DNA of 64,000 nt from Paenibacillus sp. FSL K6-1096 (GTDB lineage: Bacteria; Bacillota; Bacilli; Paenibacillales; Paenibacillaceae): the NCBI RefSeq assembly GCF_037977055.1, contig NZ_CP150274.1:6944001-7008000 (forward strand), written 5' to 3'. Positions 25,528 through 34,560 of this stretch are shown here, in pieces. Every line of letters begins with the position of its first letter. Position 1 is the first letter of the stretch. The notes under the pieces were generated by a model. That model saw nothing but the letters and a program-made list of their open reading frames with translations. It did not search any database and had not been told where the DNA came from. The translations under genes and the position numbers were made by a program.

Positions 25528-26507
25528 GCAACATCCCTGCCATTGATACGAACGGCCTGACCAAAGTATATACCAATGGACGCGGCTGCCGGGACATTAC
25601 GCTTACTGTAGGGAAAGGGGAAGCCTTCGGCTTCCTCGGCCCCAACGGCGCAGGCAAGAGTACCTTCGTCAAAATGCTTGTCGGACTTCTCTCGCCGACG
25701 GGCGGCCAGGCTTCTATTCTGGGCCATCCGCTGGGCTCGCTGGAAGCCAAAATGAAGATCGGCTATCTGCCGGAGCTGTACCGCTATCAGGAATGGCTGA
25801 CCGGTGAAGAGGTAGTCAGGCTCCATGCCAGACTATGCCGGATTCCGAAGGCAGACGCGGACCGGAGAATTCCCCGGCTGCTTACGGAGGTGGGCATCGG
25901 GCAGCGCGGGAAGGACCGGGTCAAGCATTATTCCAAAGGAATGCAGCAGCGGCTGGGCCTGGCCTGTGCGCTGGTGAACGAGCCGGAGGTCCTTTTCCTG
26001 GATGAGCCGTCCTCGGCACTTGATCCGATCGGGAGGATGGAAGTGCGGGAAATCCTGCAGCGGCTTAAGGAGAGAGGAATCACCATTTTTCTCAACTCTC
26101 ATCTGCTTGAGGATGTTGAAGTGCTGTGCGACCGGATGGCCCTGCTGAATGGCGGGGCGGTCCTGCGGCACGGCAGTGTAGCGGAGATGCTCAGCAAGCA
26201 GACAACCTGGCGGTTCAAGGTAGGCGGATACACGCCTTTTTTGCTGTCCTGGTTAAATGAGCATACAGGGTTAGCGGTCCGTCAATCTGCGGCACCGGGC
26301 AATAGAGCAGGACAAGAGCCTTCGCCGGATGACAGCATCGTATGGCTGGAGGCGGAGTTGGATCACGAGGAGCAGGCGGGCTGGCTGAACGGGCTGATCG
26401 TAGAGCAGGGAATGACCTTGTATGAGGTGATCCGCCAGACGCAGCGGCTGGAGGGTTGGTTCATGGATGCAGTATCCGGGCTGAATCATAGGGGGGAGAA
26501 GGAATGA
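25524..26507 (+). CDS. ABC transporter ATP-binding protein
   Basis: 327 residues. Walker A is GPNGAGKSTF (about residue 40), the signature is YSKGMQQRLGLA, Walker B is VLFLDEPSSALDP and the H-loop is LNSHLL. The C-terminal 90 residues are an extra domain, as in export-type ABC proteins. It overlaps the previous and next genes by four bases each. The neighbours (ECF sigma, anti-sigma-like protein, ABC-2 permease) suggest an envelope-stress-linked exporter; the cargo is unknown. Confidence 0.9.
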   Translation: MSNIPAIDTNGLTKVYTNGRGCRDITLTVGKGEAFGFLGPNGAGKSTFVKMLVGLLSPTGGQASILGHPLGSLEAKMKIGYLPELYRYQEWLTGEEVVRLHARLCRIPKADADRRIPRLLTEVGIGQRGKDRVKHYSKGMQQRLGLACALVNEPEVLFLDEPSSALDPIGRMEVREILQRLKERGITIFLNSHLLEDVEVLCDRMALLNGGAVLRHGSVAEMLSKQTTWRFKVGGYTPFLLSWLNEHTGLAVRQSAAPGNRAGQEPSPDDSIVWLEAELDHEEQAGWLNGLIVEQGMTLYEVIRQTQRLEGWFMDAVSGLNHRGEKE

Positions 26508-27385
26508 CAACCATACTTGCGATGACCTGGAAGGAAATGCTGCGCAAAAAAGTAATGCTGCTGACCTTGCTGCTAACCTTGGTGTTCCTGATTGCCTTCT
26601 GGTTCGTAGCCGGTACCATCGGAATGAACGATCCGGGTCCTGACTCGCTGGCTAACGGCAATGAATTATTCACGCAATATATAAACGGGGCTTTTATCTT
26701 AAGCCTGGGGTTCTTCTTCGGTGCGTTCGTTATCGCCTTTCTGGCGATATTCAGCTCCTTCTCCGTTATTGCGGGAGAGGCGGAGCAGGGAGTAATGCAG
26801 GCGCTGCTGCCCCGGCCGCTGCCGCGCTGGAAGTGGTACCTCGGGCGCTGGCTCGGCTTCGTCACGCTCGGGATTGTCTATGCCTTCATTCTATTCGCAG
26901 CCATTCTGCTGGTTACCAGCGCCCATGCGAATGTTCCAAGAGATGTCTTTGTGCTCACAAAGTCATTTCTGCTGTTTGCTTCCGTGGTCCCGCTGTTGAT
27001 TTCTGTGTCTATGCTGGGCTCTGGTATATTCTCCGCTCTCGGGAACGGAGTGTTCATGACGATGCTGTATGGTGCCGGGTTTCTCGGGGGAATGATCGAT
27101 AAGATCGCCGGAACGCTGCGGCTGGAGGATGACGCCTGGGAGGTGCTGCAGAATCTGACCGGAATGATATCGATGCTGATGCCGGCGGATACGCTCCAGC
27201 GCAGAATGACCGTCGAACTGTTCAGCATGAAGGATCTGAACGGGTTCGTATCGCTGAACAGCGGGCCGCTCAGTATGCTGAATATCAGCTCTTTTCCGTC
27301 CAATACCTTCCTTATGTACGCTGCGGGCTACACAGTAATTGTATTTGCACTGGGACTTCTGCGTTTCCAGCGTAAAGATCTGTAG
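26504..27385 (+). CDS. ABC-2 type permease (NosY-like)
   Basis: 293 residues with about six membrane segments. The opening TTILAMTWKEMLRKKVMLLT and the segment GEAEQGVMQALLPRPLPRWKWYLGRWLGF are typical of ABC-2 permeases partnered with single ATPases. Its start overlaps the ATPase stop (ATGA). It is the last gene of the ECF operon, and a long bidirectional terminator follows. Confidence 0.88.
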   Translation: MTTILAMTWKEMLRKKVMLLTLLLTLVFLIAFWFVAGTIGMNDPGPDSLANGNELFTQYINGAFILSLGFFFGAFVIAFLAIFSSFSVIAGEAEQGVMQALLPRPLPRWKWYLGRWLGFVTLGIVYAFILFAAILLVTSAHANVPRDVFVLTKSFLLFASVVPLLISVSMLGSGIFSALGNGVFMTMLYGAGFLGGMIDKIAGTLRLEDDAWEVLQNLTGMISMLMPADTLQRRMTVELFSMKDLNGFVSLNSGPLSMLNISSFPSNTFLMYAAGYTVIVFALGLLRFQRKDL

Positions 27386-27409
27386 AATGAATACTCTATT
27401 CGCAAAAAA

Positions 27410-27463
27410 CGAAGCAGCGCCCCCAAAGTCTCCTTGCTAAGGAGCTTCAAGGGCGCTGCTTCG
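27410..27463. terminator. Bidirectional terminator between convergent genes
   Basis: Long inverted repeat CGAAGCAGCGCCC / GGGCGCTGCTTCG enclosing a smaller CTCCTTGCTAAGGAG hairpin. AAAAAA on the left gives a T-run on the minus strand. It separates the ABC permease (+) and the HxlR gene (-). Confidence 0.85.
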
Positions 27464-27478
27464 TGTGCAGACGGGCAC

Positions 27479-27805
27479 TCATTTGGCCGCGCCAATCTCG
27501 ATCCATTCCGTGGACCAGTTGCTGATCTCCCCAAGGATAGGGGCCAGTGCTGTGCCTTTCTTGGTCAGCGAATACTCAATCCGTACAGGAATCTCGGGAT
27601 ATACAGTACGCTGGATAATGCCTTCGTTCTCCATCTCCTTGAGCCGGTCGGACAATACCTTACCGCTTAAGTTGGATAAGCAATGCTCGATCTCACCGAA
27701 CCGCCGCGGACCATCCATCAGGACGAATACGATGAGCGCTACCCACCGTTTGCTGAGTACATCCACTGCCTTCTCAAAGCGGGGACACATTTCGAATTCA
27801 TTCAT
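27479..27805 (-). CDS. HxlR family transcriptional regulator
   Basis: Winged-helix regulator of 108 residues: CPRFEKAVDVLSKRWVALIV, GPRRFGEIEHCLSNLSGKVL and SDRLKEMENEGIIQR are diagnostic. A single Cys (CPRF, residue 7) sits where redox-sensing HxlR proteins such as YodB and HypR carry theirs. Start ATG 27805 follows GAGGTGATC; the extension to 27826 would overlap that site. It is divergent from a GTP cyclohydrolase II-like gene, which it probably regulates through the AT-rich 165-bp gap. Confidence 0.88.
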   Translation of the reverse strand: MNEFEMCPRFEKAVDVLSKRWVALIVFVLMDGPRRFGEIEHCLSNLSGKVLSDRLKEMENEGIIQRTVYPEIPVRIEYSLTKKGTALAPILGEISNWSTEWIEIGAAK

Positions 27806-27831
27806 AAGGATCACCTCGACATTCATTATAT

Positions 27832-27851
27832 CATAAACTTACAATAAGTAA
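27832..27851. promoter_or_regulatory. Candidate HxlR operator
   Basis: ACTTA-CAA-TAAGT, a perfect 13-bp dyad preceded by ATAA. ATAAACTTAC recurs at 27902 beside ACTTACAAATAGTTACT, near the promoter of the divergent gene. HxlR regulators commonly bind short TTAC/GTAA-type dyads. Confidence 0.4.
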
Positions 27852-27879
27852 TTATAAATATTTAAATATATGTTATAAC

Positions 27880-27908
27880 TTGACGAAGTTATATTACAAT
27901 GATAAACT
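27880..27908 (+). promoter_or_regulatory. Promoter of the GTP cyclohydrolase-like gene
   Basis: TTGACG (27880-27885), 17-bp spacer, TAAACT (27903-27908). The -10 overlaps the second ATAAACTTAC copy, which suits repression by HxlR. Confidence 0.5.
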
Positions 27909-27969
27909 TACTTACAAATAGTTACTGAAGTTAAACATAGGTGATCAAAACTTTTAGGACGGTGCTATC

Positions 27970-28752
27970 ATGACGAAACCAGATATCCTTACTATATTAC
28001 AGAACAAGATCCAGCATATCTCCATGGACAATTCCACCAACATCCTCGTTGGACCTATTAAGCTGCCTGTTAATCTGGATGGAGAGACGGTTACCTTCCA
28101 GTGGTACAGCTGGTTGAAGGTGACGGATGATGAACTCATTCAGGCTGAAGGCGCAGCCGCAACAGAGCTGCTCATACAGCGCCTGTCTTCAATGAACCTG
28201 GCGGATGGACAACAATCGAGCGTGCTTGTATACGGCGATTTCCAGCATTCCGACGATGCGCTGATCCGCATGCACAGCATCTGCCATACCGGCGATATCT
28301 TCGGCAGCAAGCGCTGCGATTGCGGCTTCCAGCTGCACCAATCGATGAAGATGATCGCAGAGCATGGCTCCGGAGCGCTGTTCTATCTCGCGAATCATGA
28401 AGGCAGAGGCATCGGCCTGTTCAGCAAGGCGATGGCTTACCTGCTTCAGGAAGAGGGATATGATACGGTCGAAGCTAACCTGGAGCTGGGATTTGCCGAT
28501 GATTCCAGAGATTACAGAGACGCGATCAGCGTGCTTCAGCGCTTGCGCAGCAAGCCGGTTACTCTGATTACCAACAACCCGAAGAAGCTGGAGGCGCTGA
28601 GAGCCGCCGGAATGAATACCGTCAAGCGGGTGCCGCTGTGGGGGGATGTTTCGGTCTTCAACGAGAAATACCTGCGGACCAAGGTTGTCCGTTCCGGGCA
28701 TCTGGAGGCTGTGCCGGATGCCGGTTATCTGGAAGGCCGGGTGGCCAAATAA
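27970..28752 (+). CDS. GTP cyclohydrolase II-like protein
   Basis: 260 residues with the RibA domain. SVLVYGDFQHSDDALIRMHS is followed by CHTGDIFGSKRCDCGFQLHQ, giving the zinc-binding Cys set. NHEGRGIGLFSKAMAYLLQE and SKPVTLITNNPKKLEALRAAG complete the signature. The usual reaction opens GTP to a diaminopyrimidine, formate and pyrophosphate at the start of riboflavin synthesis. No other rib gene or FMN riboswitch is nearby, the N-terminal 75 residues are unusual, and it is divergent from an HxlR regulator. A specialised role (deazaflavin, secondary pteridine or redox-regulated flavin supply) is possible. Confidence 0.85.
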   Translation: MTKPDILTILQNKIQHISMDNSTNILVGPIKLPVNLDGETVTFQWYSWLKVTDDELIQAEGAAATELLIQRLSSMNLADGQQSSVLVYGDFQHSDDALIRMHSICHTGDIFGSKRCDCGFQLHQSMKMIAEHGSGALFYLANHEGRGIGLFSKAMAYLLQEEGYDTVEANLELGFADDSRDYRDAISVLQRLRSKPVTLITNNPKKLEALRAAGMNTVKRVPLWGDVSVFNEKYLRTKVVRSGHLEAVPDAGYLEGRVAK

Positions 28753-28831
28753 GCAGGAAACAGGTAGTACTTTTAGGATCATTCTATTATAATGAGGTAC
28801 TGAACCCAATTCTAGCTTAGTGAGGTAACCT

Positions 28832-29887
28832 ATGAATGCTATTCAAGTACAGGACTTGCGCAAGACCTTCAAAGTCCAAAAAAACCGCGAGGGCCTCAAA
28901 GGGGCCTTCGCTGATTTGTTTAAACGGCAATATTCCGAGGTGACCGCAGTCAAGGATATTTCATTCGCTATCCCGGAGGGTGAGATCTGCGGCTACATCG
29001 GGGAGAACGGAGCCGGGAAGTCAACAACGATCAAGATGCTTACCGGGATTCTGGTGCCTACCGCCGGCAGCCTGTCTGTTGGCGGCTTCGTGCCGTATGA
29101 GGAGCGGGAGAAGTTCGTTCAGAATATCGGCGTGGTCTTCGGCCAGCGCAGCCAGCTCTGGTGGGATATCGGTGTCATCGAGTCGTTCCAGCTGCTGCGC
29201 AAGGTGTACCGGGTGCCTGAGCAGGAATTCAAGAAGCGGCTGGATGAGCTGGTCGAGCGGCTGGCGCTGCAGGAGCTGCTGAACCGTCCGGTGCGCAAGC
29301 TGAGCCTGGGCCAGCGGATGCGCTGTGAGCTGGTCGCCGCGCTGCTGCATAATCCGTCCATTCTGTTCCTGGATGAGCCGACGATTGGACTCGACATTGT
29401 TGTGAAATCGGAGATCCGCGAATTTCTCAAGGACATGAACCGGGAGCATGGAACCACCATTCTGCTGACCACCCATGACCTGCAGGATATTGAAGCGTTG
29501 TGCTCCCGTGTGATTATGCTGGATGACGGACGGATTATCTATGACGGTGGTCTGGATGATCTGAAGCAGCGCTGGGGAACCGGACGTGAAGTGCAATTCC
29601 AGTTCGGAACAGCCACGAAGCTTCAGCAATTGATTGGCTGGACAGAAGGGATGCCGGTGACCTGGACTGCCGAGAATGAGCTGGGGGCCAAGGTCTGGAT
29701 TCCGCTGGAGCTGAATGTATCGGATGTGCTGGGCCGCGTTGTAGGACAGGCTGATATTACCGATATCAAAATCATCGAGACCAACACGGACGACATCGTG
29801 CGCAGCATCTACCAGTCGGGCTCGGCGGAGAAGCCGGAAGAGCGGATCGCTGCACTGAGCGATGAGAAAGAGGCGGTCCATGTCTAG
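28832..29887 (+). CDS. ABC-2 exporter ATP-binding protein
   Basis: 351 residues. Walker A is GENGAGKSTTIK, the signature is LSLGQRMRCELVAAL, Walker B is ILFLDEPTIGLDI and the H-loop is TTHDL. The extended C-terminal part (residues 245-351) is typical of the NatA/daunorubicin-like group paired with two permeases. A TATAAT box lies at 28788. GAGGTAACC precedes the ATG. The last eight bases overlap the next gene. Confidence 0.9.
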   Translation: MNAIQVQDLRKTFKVQKNREGLKGAFADLFKRQYSEVTAVKDISFAIPEGEICGYIGENGAGKSTTIKMLTGILVPTAGSLSVGGFVPYEEREKFVQNIGVVFGQRSQLWWDIGVIESFQLLRKVYRVPEQEFKKRLDELVERLALQELLNRPVRKLSLGQRMRCELVAALLHNPSILFLDEPTIGLDIVVKSEIREFLKDMNREHGTTILLTTHDLQDIEALCSRVIMLDDGRIIYDGGLDDLKQRWGTGREVQFQFGTATKLQQLIGWTEGMPVTWTAENELGAKVWIPLELNVSDVLGRVVGQADITDIKIIETNTDDIVRSIYQSGSAEKPEERIAALSDEKEAVHV

Positions 29888-30752
29888 GCGGCTGGCAACG
29901 GCAGCATCCTCCTCCGGCAGAGGCTCAGGCAATGCCCCAAACAGCGGGTGGAGGCTGCTGCTTGGCGCTTATTTCGACTTCATCCGTATCCGGTTCCTGA
30001 CGATGCTCGCTTACCGTGTGAATTATTATTCGGGCATCCTGATCTATACGCTGAACATCGGGGTCAATTATTTCACCTGGCGGGCGATCTACGGGGACGG
30101 CCAGTCGCTTGGCGGCTTCACCGGAGCGCAGATGACTACGTATGTTGCGGTCTCATGGATGGCGCGGGCCTTCTATTTCAATAACCTGGACCGGGAGATT
30201 TCTACGGATATCCGGGACGGCAGCATCGCCATCCAGTTCATCCGGCCTTATAATTACGTGCTGGTCAAAATGATGCAGGGACTCGGCGAAGGCCTGTTCC
30301 GCTTCATGATGCTGATGATTCCGGGCATGGTAATCGCCATTCTGCTGTTTCCGGTGCAGCTCCCGACCGAGCCTTCGGCCTGGGCGGGCTTCCTGGTCAT
30401 GCTGTTCTTCAGCTTCCTGATCAGCTCGCAGATCAACATTATTACCGGTCTGTCGGCCTTCTTCGTCGAGAACAATGAGGGGATGATGCGCATGAAGCGA
30501 GTGGTCGTGGACCTGTTCTCCGGCCTGATTGTGCCGATCACCCTGTTCCCGGACTGGCTGGCCTCGGTGCTGAAGCTGCTTCCCTTTCAAGCCATTACGT
30601 ATCTGCCGGGCTCTGTATTCACAGGCCGCGTGCAGGGCGTAGGCATCTGGAATGTGCTGGGAATCCAGGTGATCTGGTTCCTGCTGCTGCTGATTCCGAT
30701 TGTCTGGCTATATCACGCGGCGCGTAAGCGGCTGTTCGTGCAGGGAGGTTAA
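29880..30752 (+). CDS. ABC-2 family permease, subunit 1
   Basis: 290 residues. A Ser/Gly-rich N-terminal tail (1-20) is followed by six predicted membrane segments, with FDFIRIRFLTMLAYRVNYYS at the start and LDREISTDIRDGSIAIQFIRP as the conserved coupling region. ATG 29880 overlaps the end of the ATPase gene. A second, related permease follows, so the exporter is probably a heterodimer. The cargo is unknown. Confidence 0.85.
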   Translation: MSRRLATAASSSGRGSGNAPNSGWRLLLGAYFDFIRIRFLTMLAYRVNYYSGILIYTLNIGVNYFTWRAIYGDGQSLGGFTGAQMTTYVAVSWMARAFYFNNLDREISTDIRDGSIAIQFIRPYNYVLVKMMQGLGEGLFRFMMLMIPGMVIAILLFPVQLPTEPSAWAGFLVMLFFSFLISSQINIITGLSAFFVENNEGMMRMKRVVVDLFSGLIVPITLFPDWLASVLKLLPFQAITYLPGSVFTGRVQGVGIWNVLGIQVIWFLLLLIPIVWLYHAARKRLFVQGG

Positions 30753-30759
30753 GCGAAGC

Positions 30760-31545
30760 ATGTATTACCTGGGCTTATTGATTGAATATCTGAAGAATTA
30801 TATGAAAACACGGCTCACCTACCGCGCGGATTTCTGGGTGGAGGTGATCTCCGACCTGCTGTTCCAGGCCACGAACTTCATCTTCATAATGGTCATCTTC
30901 ATGCATACGGACAGCCTGGGCGGCTGGAATCAGAACGAAGTCGTCTTCGTCTATGGCTTCTTTATGGTGCCGTTCGGAGTGTTCAGCTGTTTCGTGAATA
31001 TGTGGGGCTTCAGTGAACGCTATATCGTCAAAGGCGAGATGGACCGCATTCTCACCCGTCCGGCGCATAATCTGTTCCAGATTTTCCTGGAAAATGTGGA
31101 CCCGCCTGCCTTGTTCGGCTCCGTCATCGGGCTGATTATCATGGGAATCAGCGGCAGCAACCTGGGCCTGCCATTTGAATGGTGGACCCTGCCGATGCTG
31201 ATTCTGCTGACGCTCAGTGCGGTAGCCATCTATACAGGCATTTATACGACACTAACCTCGTTGTCGTTCTATTCGGATGCGCCGACCGGTATTCTGCCGC
31301 TGATGTACAACATCCAGACATACGGGCGTTATCCGGTAACCATCTATAACCGGGCGATTCAGGTGCTGCTGACCTGGATCATCCCGTTTGCTTTTGTCGG
31401 CATCTATCCGGCGGCCTTGTTCCTGCACCGCGATGAGATGCGAACGATGGCGCTGCTCACTCCGCTTGTGGGTGCGGTCTTCCTCAGCATCGGCCTGATG
31501 GCCTGGAGCTATGGCGTCAAGCGGTACAAGGGTGCCGGTTCTTAA
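30760..31545 (+). CDS. ABC-2 family permease, subunit 2
   Basis: 261 residues and six predicted membrane segments. YLKNYMKTRLTYRADFWVEV and ERYIVKGEMDRILTRPAHNL correspond to the same positions in subunit 1, showing paralogy. GGGAGG lies 11 bases before ATG 30760. It is the last gene of the three-gene exporter, followed by a terminator. Confidence 0.85.
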   Translation: MYYLGLLIEYLKNYMKTRLTYRADFWVEVISDLLFQATNFIFIMVIFMHTDSLGGWNQNEVVFVYGFFMVPFGVFSCFVNMWGFSERYIVKGEMDRILTRPAHNLFQIFLENVDPPALFGSVIGLIIMGISGSNLGLPFEWWTLPMLILLTLSAVAIYTGIYTTLTSLSFYSDAPTGILPLMYNIQTYGRYPVTIYNRAIQVLLTWIIPFAFVGIYPAALFLHRDEMRTMALLTPLVGAVFLSIGLMAWSYGVKRYKGAGS

Positions 31546-31605
31546 CGTGTGTTGAGACATAGAGTGGAGAAGTAAACATAATAGGGTTGTCCCGCAGCTT
31601 GTCAT

Positions 31606-31631
31606 CAGGGCTGCAGGGGCAGCCCTGTTTG
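31606..31631 (+). terminator. Terminator of the ABC-2 exporter operon
   Basis: Stem CAGGGCTGC / GCAGCCCTG with a four-base loop, followed by TTTGT. Confidence 0.7.
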
Positions 31632-31756
31632 TGTTGCATTATTTTAAGTGAAATGTGCTATAAGGAAGCTCGGAAATTACTACCTGCCTGTATTCTGAAA
31701 GCGCATAATTAAGATCGAAGAAATCAGAAATCTGTTAAAGGAAAGAAGGGTGAAGT

Positions 31757-32737
31757 GTGGAGGATACATATATCATCGGAATCGATTTAGGCGGAACCAA
31801 TATCAAGGCAGGTTTGTTTAATAAGCAGTTTGCAGCAATAGAGGAACTGTCCATTCCTACAGAAGCGGCGGAGGGTCCGGACCATGTGCTGGAGCGGATC
31901 AGGCTTGCTGTAGCACAGCTATGTGAGCGGGGCGGGATTGAGGAGCGGCAGATCAGTTGTATGGGATTGGGCATACCGGGCCTGCTGGACCCGGAGGAAG
32001 GGCTGTCGGTGTTCTCGCCGAACTTCCCCGGCTGGGAGCAGGTTCATGTGGTCAATGAAATGAAGCCTTACTATGGATTTGATATCTATATCGATAATGA
32101 TGTACGGGTCAATCTCTATGGGGAGTGGCAGGGGGCCGGGCGGGGCTACCGGAATTTGCTGCTGCTTACTCTTGGCACCGGCCTTGGCTCAGGCATTGTC
32201 CATGACGGCAAGGTGCTCTACGGGACCACCTTCAGCGCAGGAGAAATCGGACACATGAATATGTTCCGGCAGGGGCGTCCCTGCCGTTGCGGCAGCTCCG
32301 GGTGCCTCGGGCGGTATGTGTCTGCCGTGGGAATGGTTAATACGTTCAAGGAGAAGCTTAAGGAAGGGAGAGCCAGCGTGATTGAGACCTGGACGGAGCA
32401 TAATACTGAGCGAATCACCGCGAAGATGATATCTGAGGCTTATGATCTGGGGGACCGGTTAGCCATGGATGTCATGCATGAGACCGGGGAGCTGCTGGGG
32501 TTCGGGCTGGCGAATGTGATTAATCTGCTGAACCCGGAGCTAATTATTATCGGAGGCGGGATGTCGGCAGCGGGAGACCGGCTGCTCCAACGGGTACGTG
32601 AAACAGTAGATGCCCATGCCCTGAAGCTCTCCGGCAGCCACTGCCGGATTGTCCAGGCCGGGCTGGGCAGCCGTGCGGGTACTCTGGGAGCGGCTGTATA
32701 TGCGAATCAGCGGAGACTGACGCAGACGAAGGGATAG
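31757..32737 (+). CDS. ROK family sugar kinase (glucokinase-like)
   Basis: 326 residues. The ATP-binding motif IGIDLGGTNIKAGLF (residue 6 on) is followed by LGIPGLLD, the catalytic Asp region IDNDVRVN, TLGTGLGSGIV and the sugar-binding EIGHM. The ROK zinc motif reads CRCGSSGCLGRY: the three Cys are kept, but the usual Glu after GC-x is Gly. It phosphorylates glucose or a related hexose or amino sugar. GTG 31757 is preceded by AGAAGGG. It stands alone. Confidence 0.88.
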   Translation: MEDTYIIGIDLGGTNIKAGLFNKQFAAIEELSIPTEAAEGPDHVLERIRLAVAQLCERGGIEERQISCMGLGIPGLLDPEEGLSVFSPNFPGWEQVHVVNEMKPYYGFDIYIDNDVRVNLYGEWQGAGRGYRNLLLLTLGTGLGSGIVHDGKVLYGTTFSAGEIGHMNMFRQGRPCRCGSSGCLGRYVSAVGMVNTFKEKLKEGRASVIETWTEHNTERITAKMISEAYDLGDRLAMDVMHETGELLGFGLANVINLLNPELIIIGGGMSAAGDRLLQRVRETVDAHALKLSGSHCRIVQAGLGSRAGTLGAAVYANQRRLTQTKG

Positions 32738-32908
32738 GATGAGAGACCTGCGACCTTAGGGTAATGCAAAACTTTGGATTTTCAATAATTCACCATTTTT
32801 CCATATAAAAACTCAAATCCGACATCAATCGTCAAATAAACCCAATGAAGACAGGATATAGAAGGAGGTATACTTAGGACAGTTTGAAATAGAAAGAGGA
32901 GAAGGAAA

Positions 32909-33916
32909 GTGAAAACCATCATTCTTAAGCCAGAAGCAGTTCCTGCAAGTTATCCAATACCGGGTGAGAGACCAGGCAATGCCAGGAGCCTTGTCATCGG
33001 AGGCAATGGAGGACTCGGCTATTCAATTACACAGGAGCTGCTCTCCCGGGGAAAGCTGGTCACTTCGACCTACCATCGGTCCAGTCAAGCGCTTGATGCA
33101 TTAAGAGGACCGCTGCTGACAATATCTTCACTGGATGTACAGAATGAGGAGAGACTGGCGGCTGTGCTGGATGGAGCAGCGACAGTCTATTTCTGTCTTA
33201 ATGTGCCTTACTCGGAATGGCATTCGGTTATGTTCCAGGCGCTGGAACGGGTGACGGGCCGGCTTGGGCCCGGCAAGACGCTGGTCTTCCCCGGCAATGT
33301 CTACGGATACGGCAAGCTTCAATATCTCCCGGCAGATGAACGTCACCCCAAGGCGGCACAGACCCGCAAGGGCCGGCTGCGCAACCGGATGGAGGAGCAC
33401 CTGGTGAATCAGGCGGCCAGCCGCGGCTTCCGTTACATTATTCCCAGGTATCCCGACTATTACGGTCCTAATGTGACCAACAGGGTATTTGGAGCGATAT
33501 TCAAGCGGGCACTCCAGGCGCGGACCGTGATGTGGCCGGTGAAGCTGGATGTGCCCCATGACCTGGTCTATGTCGGTGATGCAGCCAAGGCAGCCGTACT
33601 GCTGGCAGAGAGCAGAGAGAACGGGGAATGGCATGTATCCGGCTCAGGCACGATTGAAGGCCGCCAGTTTATCCACAGCATCCAGGATGCAGCGGGCACT
33701 CCCCGGAAATGCCGGGTGGTGCCGGGCTGGGCGGTCAAGCTGGCCGGGATGTTCGATAAAGAGGCAAGGGAGTTCTACGAGCTGCTCTACGGATACAAGT
33801 ATCCGCTGCTGTTATGCGACAGCAAATTCATGAGCAGATTCCACGAGTATTCCCCAACTCCATATAAGAAGGCGATCAAAGAGACGCTACACTGGTTCCG
33901 GGAACAGGAGGAATAG
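32909..33916 (+). CDS. NAD(P)-binding epimerase/dehydratase-like protein
   Basis: Extended-SDR-like protein of 335 residues with Rossmann motif VIGGNGGLGYSITQ (about residue 30). VFPGNVYGYG occupies the usual active-site strand, and IIPRYPDYYGPNV has a Tyr-containing segment, but no standard YxxxK is obvious. The C-terminal half is typical of NAD-dependent epimerases (HDLVYVGDAAKAAVLL). The first 25 residues are an unusual Pro-rich extension. GTG 32909 follows GGAGAAGGAAA. The substrate is not inferable. Confidence 0.75.
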   Translation: MKTIILKPEAVPASYPIPGERPGNARSLVIGGNGGLGYSITQELLSRGKLVTSTYHRSSQALDALRGPLLTISSLDVQNEERLAAVLDGAATVYFCLNVPYSEWHSVMFQALERVTGRLGPGKTLVFPGNVYGYGKLQYLPADERHPKAAQTRKGRLRNRMEEHLVNQAASRGFRYIIPRYPDYYGPNVTNRVFGAIFKRALQARTVMWPVKLDVPHDLVYVGDAAKAAVLLAESRENGEWHVSGSGTIEGRQFIHSIQDAAGTPRKCRVVPGWAVKLAGMFDKEAREFYELLYGYKYPLLLCDSKFMSRFHEYSPTPYKKAIKETLHWFREQEE

Positions 33917-33990
33917 CGGAAGCTTCAGTATTGGATGCTGCCTGTGGTAGCATGATATGCTATAGACACCATAGACACAGGAGGGTAACG

Positions 33991-34536
33991 ATGACAAGAG
34001 ACATACAGCATGTGCCATATGGCTATGAAGCGCCTCCGGCCGAACGCAAAGGAACCTTGATTTTCTATGATTCCTTCGAGCATATCTCCGATGAGGAACT
34101 GCTGAAGGCTGCCCAGGCAGCGGTGGAACGGAAATTCAGCAAGCTGGTGCTGTACCCGCTGCATGAGGAGACGGTGCGGCGGATGACGAAGGAGCCGGTG
34201 AAGCCTTTGTACAAGCGGGAGGAAAGGCTGCACGATTGGAAAAGGGAGCAGGGACAATCCTTCATTACGGTAGAGGGTCTGGAAGGGAAGCGGAAGAAAT
34301 ATACACCGCTTGACTCTGCGCTGCGACATATTGCAGGGGTCTATCAAGCGCCGTATTTTCTCTATCTGACCCCGGATATGGCGAATCTGTTCGCTTCCTT
34401 CTCCTCCTTCGAGGAGTGGATCGTCAAGCTGCGTCTGCTGCTGACTGAAGCGCCGGAGCAGGTGCATCCGCGGCTGGAGAAGTTCCGCCACCGGTGGGAT
34501 GTGGCAGGCGGGGAAGGGGAGCAGCGTACACGTTAG
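33991..34536 (+). CDS. Conserved hypothetical protein
   Basis: 181 residues that I do not recognise. It is soluble and mixed alpha/beta. GTLIFYDSFEHISDEELLKA suggests a Rossmann-like start. A very basic middle (KPLYKREERLHDWKREQ, about 70-87) precedes PYFLYLTPDMANLFASF. There is no signal peptide or membrane segment. ATG 33991 has CAGGAGGGT upstream. It lies after the epimerase-like gene with a 74-base gap, so the two could be co-transcribed. Confidence 0.6.
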   Translation: MTRDIQHVPYGYEAPPAERKGTLIFYDSFEHISDEELLKAAQAAVERKFSKLVLYPLHEETVRRMTKEPVKPLYKREERLHDWKREQGQSFITVEGLEGKRKKYTPLDSALRHIAGVYQAPYFLYLTPDMANLFASFSSFEEWIVKLRLLLTEAPEQVHPRLEKFRHRWDVAGGEGEQRTR

Positions 34537-34560
34537 AGTGTAACAAGCTCCCCGGCATTA

